Virus record (IMG/VR): IMGVR_UViG_3300025168_000645
Location: 1-24,402 of that record
DNA: 24,402 nt
Strand: one strand, 5' to 3'
From: a virus
In this document: in pieces, positions 17,750 to 23,947 of the stretch
How positions within the stretch are numbered: the first letter of the stretch is position 1
Layout: every line of letters begins with the position of its first letter
Notes under the pieces: generated by a model
What the model was told of the DNA's origin: nothing
The model's input: the letters and a program-made list of their open reading frames with translations, nothing else
Databases searched by the model: none
Made by a program: the position numbers and the translations under genes

Positions 17750-17931
17750 TATAAACCCATTCTTTCTCTTATCCTTATAATAAGTCTTTCTAATTCATCA
17801 AGTTTATGTCCATGCTCTATTACTTCTGTAGCAATACCAGCAATATTAACACTAGTTTCATCAACAATTCTTTTTAAATCAGAATCATTTGCTTTCTTTT
17901 TTTGATTTTCCTGTGTCTTTTTTTGGTTCAT
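17749..17931 (-). CDS. small charged hypothetical protein (60 aa)
   Basis: ATG at 17931 is preceded by GGAGAAAATA. The first 20 residues are Lys/Gln/Asn-rich and probably disordered. The rest (about 18-58) is a continuous amphipathic helix with heptad-like spacing (IVDETSVNIAGIATEVI, then LDELERLIIRIRERM), compatible with a coiled-coil dimer. No family is recognised. It overlaps the end of the upstream gene by 47 bp and the next gene by one base, so it belongs to the same leftward transcript. Confidence 0.6.
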   Translation of the reverse strand: MNQKKTQENQKKKANDSDLKRIVDETSVNIAGIATEVIEHGHKLDELERLIIRIRERMGL

Positions 17932-18127
17932 TATTTTCTCCTTGTTTTGGATATTTTCCTTTTAGAAATGCTGTAAATTTATCTATGTCATCGTTAAAGG
18001 TTATGTAATCTGTTATTGTTTGTCCTAAAGTATTAATAGCGTTTTGAACACCTTTTTCTAGATTAGTTATCATACCTATAATTTCATTACCACTAATTTG
18101 TTTTACTTGTTCTTTTTTTTCACTCAT
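17885..18127 (-). CDS. small hypothetical protein (80 aa)
   Basis: ATG at 18127 follows AAGGAG by nine bases. The polypeptide has a helical middle (GNEIIGMITNLEKGVQNAIN, then LGQTITDYITF) and an acidic patch (NDDIDKF). Its tail is very Lys-rich and probably disordered (KKDTGKSKKESK). No family is recognised. It is the first gene after a 107-bp gap carrying a G/C-rich hairpin, so it may begin a sub-operon with the four small genes downstream. Confidence 0.6.
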   Translation of the reverse strand: MSEKKEQVKQISGNEIIGMITNLEKGVQNAINTLGQTITDYITFNDDIDKFTAFLKGKYPKQGENNEPKKDTGKSKKESK

Positions 18128-18140
18128 TTTTAGTTTTCTC

Positions 18141-18174
18141 CTTAAGTAAGCAGGGAGTTTCCCCCCTGCCTAAG
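18141..18174 (-). promoter_or_regulatory. G/C-rich hairpin directly upstream of a ribosome binding site
   Basis: GCAGGG (18150-18155) pairs with CCCTGC (18164-18169) around an eight-base loop, with possible outer CTTA (18141-18144) / TAAG (18171-18174) pairing. It is striking in a 30% G+C genome. On the - strand it ends seven bases before the GGAG of the 80-aa gene. No T-run follows, so it is not a classical terminator. RNA processing, mRNA stabilisation or translational control are the options. Confidence 0.4.
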
Positions 18175-18234
18175 TTGATTAATATAGTAAGTTACATTAA
18201 TATCAGCGAAAATAAGTTAAGAAATATAATTTAT

Positions 18235-19026
18235 TTAAGCAACATATTTTAATAAGCTATCTGTAATACTACTATTATGCTCGAATGTAGAGACGGTAGG
18301 TTTCTCTTCATGCCACAATATATTTGTTGAAGCATTATAAAAATCCCACAGTGTAGGTGTTACATCCTTTTGATACATATCAGATAAGAATTTACTTGTA
18401 ATTTTACCCCATAATGTTACAGGAATATGATTTAATAAATTGCATCTAATCTGTGACAAAAGCTCTACATCACATTCTGTTTCTGTCATAGTTCTCATTC
18501 TTGCAGCAACTTCTTCTACATTACTACCGCAATTATCTACAACACTAGCAGACTTTATTATTTGTTCTTCATAACCTTCAGACGTTTTATCATGTTTAAA
18601 CTTAACAAGATTCATAAAATCTTTAGTTATCATACCATTAAGACATGCAAGTCTTACTAAGAATGTCCTAAATTGTAAAGCTGTAGAACCATCGTAACTG
18701 TTCCAAAACCCCATACCTAAAGCAATATCATCATCTTTAGCTATGTTTACTTTTTCACTTTCACACTGCATAAAATACATATATCTTCTACCGTCAAAGA
18801 ACTCTTTACTAAATTTCCAATCAAGTTTAGATTCAGTAGCTATTTGAGTAGCTAAATCTCTAACATCTTGATTAGGCACTAGCATGTATTTTTGACTAAC
18901 AACTCCGCATTCTTTCCAAGAATTAGGACCAGATTTTGGTATGTTATGTCTCTGTACTGCAAAAGCAGAAGATGATATGCCCTCGTAATCTAGAGGGACT
19001 TTTCTTATATCGTTATATGGATACAT
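18235..19026 (-). CDS. DUF932-like phage protein
   Basis: The protein has 263 residues. Key marks are SQKYMLVPNQDV near residue 45, FWNSYDGSTALQFRTFLVRLACLNGM (108-133), and TPTLWDFYNASTNILWHE near 225-240. The N-S-x-D-G-S core followed by a strand with RxxCxN, and the late W-x-x-(F/Y)-N-A-x-T motif, are the hallmarks of the DUF932 family common in phages and plasmids. The biochemical role of that family is not established to my knowledge. The gene is 15 bp downstream of the primase-helicase and has its own AAGGAA site, so it is probably co-expressed with replication. Confidence 0.75.
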   Translation of the reverse strand: MYPYNDIRKVPLDYEGISSSAFAVQRHNIPKSGPNSWKECGVVSQKYMLVPNQDVRDLATQIATESKLDWKFSKEFFDGRRYMYFMQCESEKVNIAKDDDIALGMGFWNSYDGSTALQFRTFLVRLACLNGMITKDFMNLVKFKHDKTSEGYEEQIIKSASVVDNCGSNVEEVAARMRTMTETECDVELLSQIRCNLLNHIPVTLWGKITSKFLSDMYQKDVTPTLWDFYNASTNILWHEEKPTVSTFEHNSSITDSLLKYVA

Positions 19027-19041
19027 ATTGTTTTCCTTTCT

Positions 19042-20787
19042 TTATAGTAACGTTTTTTTCATTTGTAAGTTTTCAACCTTAAGAACAGCATTAAATTGCT
19101 CTTTCTCACGATTGGCTGTTGTTGCTACATTTATGTGAGATATAGTACCATCTGGTCCTTTTCTAGCACTCAATGATAATATTTTACTTGCATTATATGC
19201 AATTCTAAAAGAACCACGAACTGATGCAATATTCATGCCTTCAGTCATAGCTTGTTTAGTAATTTCACATACAGCAAATACCACAATGTTATTTCTTATA
19301 GCAACTTCAGTTAAAGCTTGTGCTATTTCTTCCATCTTAAGATTTAAATCTTTATGTTTAGACTGCATTAAACCCATATGGTCAATAACGACTATTTCAG
19401 GTTTAATTGGTAACATATTAACTTTCTTCTCAAGTTCTAAAGCCATACATGGAGCATAGTCTACATATAGCCATTTAAAAGAATCACTTATACCATGAAT
19501 ATTACTTGCATAGTACTCTCTAACTTCTTCTTCTGTCCAACCTTTTTCAATTTGAATAAATCTTTGCCAAATTTGCCTTGCACTCATCTCCATTTCTAAG
19601 AAATAAGTAGGTTTCTTTAGGTTATTTACCCAATTTTGAATAAGCATTGTTTTCATAGTCTTTGGTGGAGCCTGTAATACAACTAACTCGCCTGGATATA
19701 TAGGAAATTCTATACCATAAGGTTTTCCTATATCTATTGGTTTTAAGTCACTTCTATAAAAGTTAATTAAAGCAGTTTCCATTTGTTCAGCTGACATTAG
19801 ACTTGTAGTCTTTTTAGATTTGTATATTTTACATGTAGATTTACAATGACTATCCATCACTGTATCCATACATCCATATCTATAACCACTACCTCCATGG
19901 CCATTATAACAATCAGTAACAAGTCTACTCATTTCTGACTCTTTAAAAGGATGGTCTTGACTACTAACCCTTTTACGCCAATCTTCCATAACTACTCTAA
20001 CAACGTGTTCAGGGTATCTCCATCTAAGCCATGCAGCAATACGTAAAGCTACAGCATGTCTATTACCGAAAGATGTACCTTGAAGCATACTAGTAATGCA
20101 AGGATGGTTTACAGGGTCAGGATTTAATCCTACTTCAGTTTTATACATAACTGTTTCTTTTTTCTTATTCCTAACAAGTACATCAAATGCTGGGTTAGCA
20201 GCAACTAAACTTTTAGGTTGCTTGTCATGTCTAGACCTTGAAGCAAGAGCTTGTATTTGAATAGCAGACAATTCTAGTTCTTTTTCTTCTAAATATATCT
20301 TCCATAATCTGGATTTAGAGTTTAAAGTATTATTTAATCTTATAATTCTAGTTTTATCTGTAACAGAAGGGTCTGCAAAATTATATATTCCTTTTTTAGT
20401 TAATTCGTCTTTAACTTTTAGATGCAAGTTTTGACAAGGTTCCCATTTAAAAGCTGTATCAGGGATACCTATATGAAAACCTCTTCCACTAAAATAAATA
20501 TTATATGGAACTTCTAAGTTACTTAAAAGTTTAATAAGCTGTTTAGTTTTATCTAAAGCAATATCTACTGTATTACCGTCTACATCTAATATAAATTCTT
20601 TAGGCATCCAGATATGTCCATCAAAACCTGAAAGCGATTTAGTATTTTTATAGAAATCAATTACATATGCGTCATAACCATACAAAGAAACAAATGTGTC
20701 TCTTGCAGTATTTTCAAAATTTCCTACTTTGTCTGAATCATAAAAATGATGTCTATCAGAGTAGCTGAATGCAAATTCTCTTATCAT
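19042..20787 (-). CDS. fused archaeo-eukaryotic-type primase (AEP) and DnaB-like replicative helicase
   Basis: The protein has 581 residues. N-terminal AEP half: FILDVDG with D68 and D70 as metal ligands, YFSGRGFHIGIP (98-109) as the nucleotide-binding motif with H105, and TRIIRLNNTLNSKSRLWKI (146-163) as the third motif. A cysteine cluster follows (C306, H314, C315, C319) that could bind zinc. C-terminal SF4 half: APPKTMKT (373-380, K379/T380) as Walker A, FLEMEMSARQIWQR (396-409), VVIDHMGLM (466-474, D469) as Walker B, and SVRGSFRIAYNASKIL (522-537) as the ring-interface motif. It would unwind DNA and lay primers at the fork, as T7 gp4 does, but with an AEP instead of a TOPRIM primase. ATG at 20787 follows AAAGGAATAAT. 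A candidate structured RNA lies just upstream. Confidence 0.85.
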   Translation of the reverse strand: MIREFAFSYSDRHHFYDSDKVGNFENTARDTFVSLYGYDAYVIDFYKNTKSLSGFDGHIWMPKEFILDVDGNTVDIALDKTKQLIKLLSNLEVPYNIYFSGRGFHIGIPDTAFKWEPCQNLHLKVKDELTKKGIYNFADPSVTDKTRIIRLNNTLNSKSRLWKIYLEEKELELSAIQIQALASRSRHDKQPKSLVAANPAFDVLVRNKKKETVMYKTEVGLNPDPVNHPCITSMLQGTSFGNRHAVALRIAAWLRWRYPEHVVRVVMEDWRKRVSSQDHPFKESEMSRLVTDCYNGHGGSGYRYGCMDTVMDSHCKSTCKIYKSKKTTSLMSAEQMETALINFYRSDLKPIDIGKPYGIEFPIYPGELVVLQAPPKTMKTMLIQNWVNNLKKPTYFLEMEMSARQIWQRFIQIEKGWTEEEVREYYASNIHGISDSFKWLYVDYAPCMALELEKKVNMLPIKPEIVVIDHMGLMQSKHKDLNLKMEEIAQALTEVAIRNNIVVFAVCEITKQAMTEGMNIASVRGSFRIAYNASKILSLSARKGPDGTISHINVATTANREKEQFNAVLKVENLQMKKTLL

Positions 20788-20808
20788 ATTATTCCTTTCT
20801 TTAATTTA

Positions 20809-20923
20809 AAAGAGAGCCTCACATATTCCTTTGCCTTAATTCAAAGTGCATTGCTTAGTTTTACCACCACAATCTTCTTAGTTACTACTTAAGGACTTAC
20901 AGGACCAGTTATTGGCTCTCTTT
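20809..20923 (-). ncRNA. candidate structured RNA / 5' leader of the primase-helicase gene
   Basis: The 155-bp gap between the SSB-like and primase-helicase genes is closed by a perfect 10-bp inverted repeat, AAAGAGAGCC (20809-20818) / GGCTCTCTTT (20914-20923), 95 bases apart. Inside it, in nested order, are TCCT (20827-20830) / AGGA (20901-20904), CCTTAA (20834-20839) / TTAAGG (20889-20894) and ATTG (20850-20853) / CAAT (20870-20873). Four consecutive nested helices across the whole gap suggest an elongated folded RNA of about 115 nt, read on the - strand. It ends 21 bases before the ATG. It could be a leader with regulatory function or an independent small RNA. It matches no class I can name. 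Confidence 0.5.
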
Positions 20924-20942
20924 AGTTTTTAGTTATAGTTAT

Positions 20943-21461
20943 TTAAAAAGGTACTTCTGCATCTGTACTAACAGTGCCTTCTATAACCTTTTTAGCTTCG
21001 TTTCTTTTAGCAAGATACTTCTCTGCAGAAGATTTAATACCTTCTATTCTTTCGTGTGTCATTTTATCTATAATGTTTTCAAAAGGTGAATCAGGAGCAA
21101 CTTTTTGAGAAACTTCTGTATAACCTTTTGCATTTTTATGAAACAACACTTGTAGCTTTTTACCTACAAGACTATCATTAGAGTCGTCTAGTTTAGCTAC
21201 AGCAGCACCATCTTTATCAGGAAGTTCTTCTAATATGTCAGGGTTTGAATACCTAATCATATTTGTTACAGAAAATTCTTCACCTTCTTGATTACGTGCT
21301 TCCCAAACACGACATTTTAAAGTTTCAGGAAAATCTTTAAACCATAAGTCTACAAATCCTGAGCCATTATAATCGCCACGTTTAGCTTTAGTTACTTGTA
21401 CATTATGCCATCCATCAGCATAATTTCCACTACTTGTATTTTGTGTTACAACAATTGCCAT
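20943..21461 (-). CDS. single-stranded DNA-binding protein-like (OB-fold), acidic tip ending VPF
   Basis: The protein has 172 residues. ATG at 21461 follows AAGGAGAAATAA. The N-terminal 120 residues are beta-rich: HNVQVTKAKRGDYNG, FVDLWFKDFPETLKCRVW, and a later KKLQVLFHKNAKGYTEVSQ. They resemble the phage DUF669/SSB-like domains placed next to ERF or Gp2.5-like genes. The last residues, TDAEVPF, match the acidic-proline-phenylalanine tail that bacterial SSBs use to dock partner proteins. It lies between an annealing protein and a primase-helicase, the usual place for a phage SSB. Expected role: coat and protect single-stranded DNA at forks and recombination intermediates. Confidence 0.7.
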   Translation of the reverse strand: MAIVVTQNTSSGNYADGWHNVQVTKAKRGDYNGSGFVDLWFKDFPETLKCRVWEARNQEGEEFSVTNMIRYSNPDILEELPDKDGAAVAKLDDSNDSLVGKKLQVLFHKNAKGYTEVSQKVAPDSPFENIIDKMTHERIEGIKSSAEKYLAKRNEAKKVIEGTVSTDAEVPF

Positions 21462-21473
21462 TTATTTCTCCTT

Positions 21474-21953
21474 TTATTTACGAATTGAATTAGCATCGTC
21501 ATCATACTGAGCGATACCTGCGATTGCAGACAAGCCATATCTTCTGCCATATGTTATAGCAGCGCCTACACCTTGTGCAGTTACATCTTTTAAAGGTAAT
21601 TTTACTTTAGAACGTAACCATTGTCCAGAAGAATGCATTAACAGTGTTGTTACTACTACTGCACCTTTAACAACTTCATTACCTTGACTAACTGATAAGC
21701 CATATTTACTTAAATAAGGAAATGCTGATTTTATTACTGCATGTAAATCTGCATAACTTGATTTAAAGAATGGATTAACACTTTCTTTTTTAGCACCTTC
21801 TAACTCTGATTGAGCTTTGGCTAGTGCTTCAGCCAATTTATTTATTTCAGATGATTTCCAATCTTGAGAAGATTCAGGAACTTCAGAAAAACTTTCTTGT
21901 TTTTTTCTTTCCTCTTTTTGAGACAAAATACCATCTACATCAACTTTTGACAT
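21474..21953 (-). CDS. ERF-family single-strand annealing recombinase
   Basis: The protein has 159 residues. ATG at 21953 follows AAGGAGTAAATAA. After about 30 disordered residues come the ERF signatures: a helix LAEALAKAQSELEGAKKE, NPFFKSSYADLHAV (62-75), a helix with YLSKYGLSVSQ, TLLMHSSGQWLRSKVKLPL (105-123), the invariant-type GVGAAITYGRRYGLSAI (128-144) and a terminal YDDDAN. Erf-type proteins anneal complementary single strands for recombination-dependent replication and genome circularisation. The basic C-terminal extension of longer family members (about 200 aa) is missing, so this is a short form. The partner SSB gene follows by 12 bp. Confidence 0.85.
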   Translation of the reverse strand: MSKVDVDGILSQKEERKKQESFSEVPESSQDWKSSEINKLAEALAKAQSELEGAKKESVNPFFKSSYADLHAVIKSAFPYLSKYGLSVSQGNEVVKGAVVVTTLLMHSSGQWLRSKVKLPLKDVTAQGVGAAITYGRRYGLSAIAGIAQYDDDANSIRK

Positions 21954-22023
21954 TTATTTACTCCTTGATTTAATTAGTGAATAGGTTAAGAATTTAACAT
22001 TTCTTGAACAATTACACAAGAAA

Positions 22024-22254
22024 TTATTTATAAGTTTCTATGTTTTTATCTTTATTATAAGTGTATATAGCATGACCTGAGCCTTTGGCTATTTCAGTAT
22101 CTATCTTATGTCCAATAGCTCTTAAGTCAAATATTATTGCACCAAGCCTAAAACTTCCATATTCTGTTAAAGCTTCCATTGGTGTAATAGACTTACCTGA
22201 TACTAGATGTCCTAATACTCTATCTTTTTTACTTATTTTTTTAGATTTTTTCAT
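22024..22254 (-). CDS. small helix-turn-helix protein (76 aa)
   Basis: Start is ATG 22254, because AAGGAGGT lies six bases upstream. An in-frame TTG at 22323 would place this site inside the gene and is rejected. The N-terminus is very basic (KKSKKISKKDRV). Residues about 13-50 read VLGHLVSGKSITPMEALTEY then RLGAIIFDLRAIGHKIDTE. This is the I-T-x-x-E-A-L ... R-L-x-x-x-I-x-D-L-R-x-x-G-H-x-I pattern of short winged-helix DNA-binding phage proteins. A strand GHAIYTYN follows as the wing. It is likely a small transcription regulator or DNA-binding accessory factor. It has the longest leader of the window (235 bp), carrying possible alternative RNA hairpins. Confidence 0.65.
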   Translation of the reverse strand: MKKSKKISKKDRVLGHLVSGKSITPMEALTEYGSFRLGAIIFDLRAIGHKIDTEIAKGSGHAIYTYNKDKNIETYK

Positions 22255-22331
22255 CGTTTTACCTCCTTGTTTGATATTTATTATTGATTGTGTGAGTTTA
22301 ATGAGGGCTTTTTTATCATTCAATAGTAGTG

Positions 22332-22395
22332 CTTAATACAGCAACCTTCTGGGGTTAGCCTCTGGTTCTGGTATTAAGTTCCTGGAATAAACTTA
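22332..22395 (-). promoter_or_regulatory. leader with two mutually exclusive hairpins upstream of the HTH gene
   Basis: Within the 235-bp gap 22255-22489, CTTAATAC (22332-22339) pairs with GTATTAAG (22371-22378), enclosing a smaller AACC (22343-22346) / GGTT (22353-22356) hairpin. The sequence TAAGTT (22375-22380) pairs instead with AACTTA (22390-22395). Both pairings need bases 22375-22378, so only one can form. The pentamer TCTGG occurs three times (22348, 22361, 22367). This is the arrangement of a switch or attenuator, but no ligand class is recognised and the A/T-rich stems are weak. The rest of the gap shows no tRNA or other gene. Confidence 0.35.
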
Positions 22396-22489
22396 GTGCA
22401 ACTTCTCAGGACTGCTATTGCTATAGTTACATACCATCATTTATATATATAATCTATGCTAGGTTCCATTTAAGGGGACGACAGGCTCA

Positions 22490-23353
22490 CTAGAATATAT
22501 ATCTTATTTCTTGCCATGGTAATATAAAGTTATGCAAGTTTGTAAACCTGTTTATGTACATTCTTTTAAGTTTATACTTGTATCTTATATTTACACTACC
22601 ATATTGAGACGTTTTAGTCTCTTGTTTAGTTGGTTGCCATAGTAATTCTTCAACTTTACTGCTATTATTTAAATTGTAAGTATGCATTTTTTCGTTATGT
22701 GTAAGAAATATTACCTCACACTTAACTTTATCTTTTATGTCATCTCTCACATGCAAGTCAACAAGTTTAAATAACTCTGTATACGCATTCTTAGAGTTTG
22801 CGTACACAATTACAGGTGAATAATTAATATGAACATCATATCCTGCATCGTAAAACATATTTATTGCTTTAATTCTATCTATAATCTTGCTTGTATGTGG
22901 CTCAAGTATATCAGATAGTTCTTGAGGCATCAGACTAAACCTGATTCTTACTTTATAATTAGAATTATATTTCAATAAATCTTTATTAACATACTTAGTT
23001 GCTGCTGTTCCCATAACTTTATCATTATCTTTAAAGTAGTCAAATAATAAACGCCAGTCATGATATTTAGCGTGAAGCACATAGTCCTCATTACAACTAA
23101 AATCGTATGTATAGTATTTATGATGTGTTTGATTAGATTCTTTAGGCCACGCAAGGGTATTATTATGCGTATCTATTGCATTTATAATCTCTTGTGTATT
23201 CTCTGCAATCGTTAGTCCGTTAGGCAAATGCCTTCTCATATAACAATAGCTACATTTATAGAGACAGCCAAAGCCGAAACTAGGCGTAATAAAATCACTA
23301 CTACGCCCAGATTCTCTAATTATCATTGCTTTACGCTTTACTTTCTTTAGCAT
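22490..23353 (-). CDS. radical-SAM enzyme of the spore photoproduct lyase (SPL)-like family
   Basis: The protein has 287 residues. FGFGC30LYKC34SYC37YMRRHLP is the CxxxCxxC site for the 4Fe-4S cluster that cleaves S-adenosylmethionine. The surrounding tyrosines and arginines resemble SPL rather than generic radical-SAM enzymes. YDFSC87NEDYVL then LLFDYF resembles the SPL stretch holding the hydrogen-donor cysteine (C141 in Bacillus, from memory). Further SPL-like marks are RFSLMPQELSDILEP, IKAINMFYDAGYDVHINYSPVI and a basic C-terminus. SPL directly reverses a UV-made thymine dimer. In a phage this would repair the viral or host DNA. It is shorter than bacterial SPL (about 340 aa). ATG overlaps the upstream gene by 7 bp, behind GGTGGA. 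Confidence 0.8.
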   Translation of the reverse strand: MLKKVKRKAMIIRESGRSSDFITPSFGFGCLYKCSYCYMRRHLPNGLTIAENTQEIINAIDTHNNTLAWPKESNQTHHKYYTYDFSCNEDYVLHAKYHDWRLLFDYFKDNDKVMGTAATKYVNKDLLKYNSNYKVRIRFSLMPQELSDILEPHTSKIIDRIKAINMFYDAGYDVHINYSPVIVYANSKNAYTELFKLVDLHVRDDIKDKVKCEVIFLTHNEKMHTYNLNNSSKVEELLWQPTKQETKTSQYGSVNIRYKYKLKRMYINRFTNLHNFILPWQEIRYIF

Positions 23354-23946
23354 ATCTTGAATCCACCTGAAAATTCAAGGAACTCAGCGAAATCACTTAC
23401 ATTATTAAGGTCAAATGGATATGATTTTTCAAAAGGTTCTGTTTTACCTGTTTTATTACAAGGGTTACATTCTTTCTTTTTTTTATAACCTCTATTGTTA
23501 TTATTACAGCGAGAACAATCTTCACTTTCTAAAGAATTAAGCCATTCTGTTCTTTCGTTAGCGTATGATTGAGCTGTTTTATCTTCTATACTCATTTGAA
23601 GATGTATAGAAAGTTTTATAGCACCTTCATTATCAAGACCTTCTCCATCATTACAATGACCTGACTCATATAATTCTTCACTAATAAGATTTAGCTTGTA
23701 ATGTTTATCTACAAATCGACAATAGTCCCATAAAGGTCTCCACCACCAACAATTATTTCGAAAATAAACACCAGGGTTAGAACTTTCATAAGAATTATAT
23801 TGATTCCAAAATTCATCCTTTTCTTTTTCCCAATTAGGATGTTTTTCTCTAGCAGCCCAATTCATATCATTATATTTAACATAAATTGGAAACTTTGACG
23901 CTGCTTTATGTATTTTTGGACTATTACCATACACATCCATTCCCAT
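23347..23946 (-). CDS. conserved phage protein of MGMDVYG type with four-cysteine zinc knuckle
   Basis: The protein has 199 residues. It begins MGMDVYGNSP and contains GVYFRNNCWWWRPLWDYC (59-76), then HCNDGEGLDNEGAIKLS (97-113). This set of an M-D-V-Y-G start, an aromatic WWWRPLW box and a downstream NDG recurs in hypothetical proteins of many phages and plasmids, with unknown function. Residues 144-163 add two CxxC pairs (C144, C147, C160, C163), separated by a basic loop, which could bind one zinc ion as in DnaJ-type knuckles. The ATG at 23946 is chosen because GGAG lies seven bases upstream; a second Met two codons later is less well placed. It is followed with overlap by the SPL-like gene. 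Confidence 0.65.
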   Translation of the reverse strand: MGMDVYGNSPKIHKAASKFPIYVKYNDMNWAAREKHPNWEKEKDEFWNQYNSYESSNPGVYFRNNCWWWRPLWDYCRFVDKHYKLNLISEELYESGHCNDGEGLDNEGAIKLSIHLQMSIEDKTAQSYANERTEWLNSLESEDCSRCNNNNRGYKKKKECNPCNKTGKTEPFEKSYPFDLNNVSDFAEFLEFSGGFKIC

Positions 23947-23947
23947 A

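Noticed and set aside
17432-17905. Several + strand open frames (17432-17629, 17460-17780, 17696-17905)
   Set aside because: They lie opposite well-supported - strand genes, have hydrophobic low-complexity translations typical of reverse-complemented A/T-rich coding DNA, and lack ribosome sites.
18150-18169. Rho-independent terminator after the DUF932-like gene
   Set aside because: The stem is strong but followed by CTTACTTAAGGAG on the transcribed strand, with no T-run, so it is listed as a regulatory hairpin.
22255-22323. Upstream TTG start giving a 99-residue form of the HTH protein
   Set aside because: A strong AAGGAGGT site lies six bases before ATG 22254, and the extra 23 residues do not resemble the rest of the domain.
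22324-22489. A tRNA in the longest gene-free gap
   Set aside because: GGTTC-like strings occur, but no 7-bp acceptor stem, anticodon arm and T-arm can be arranged at tRNA spacing on either strand.
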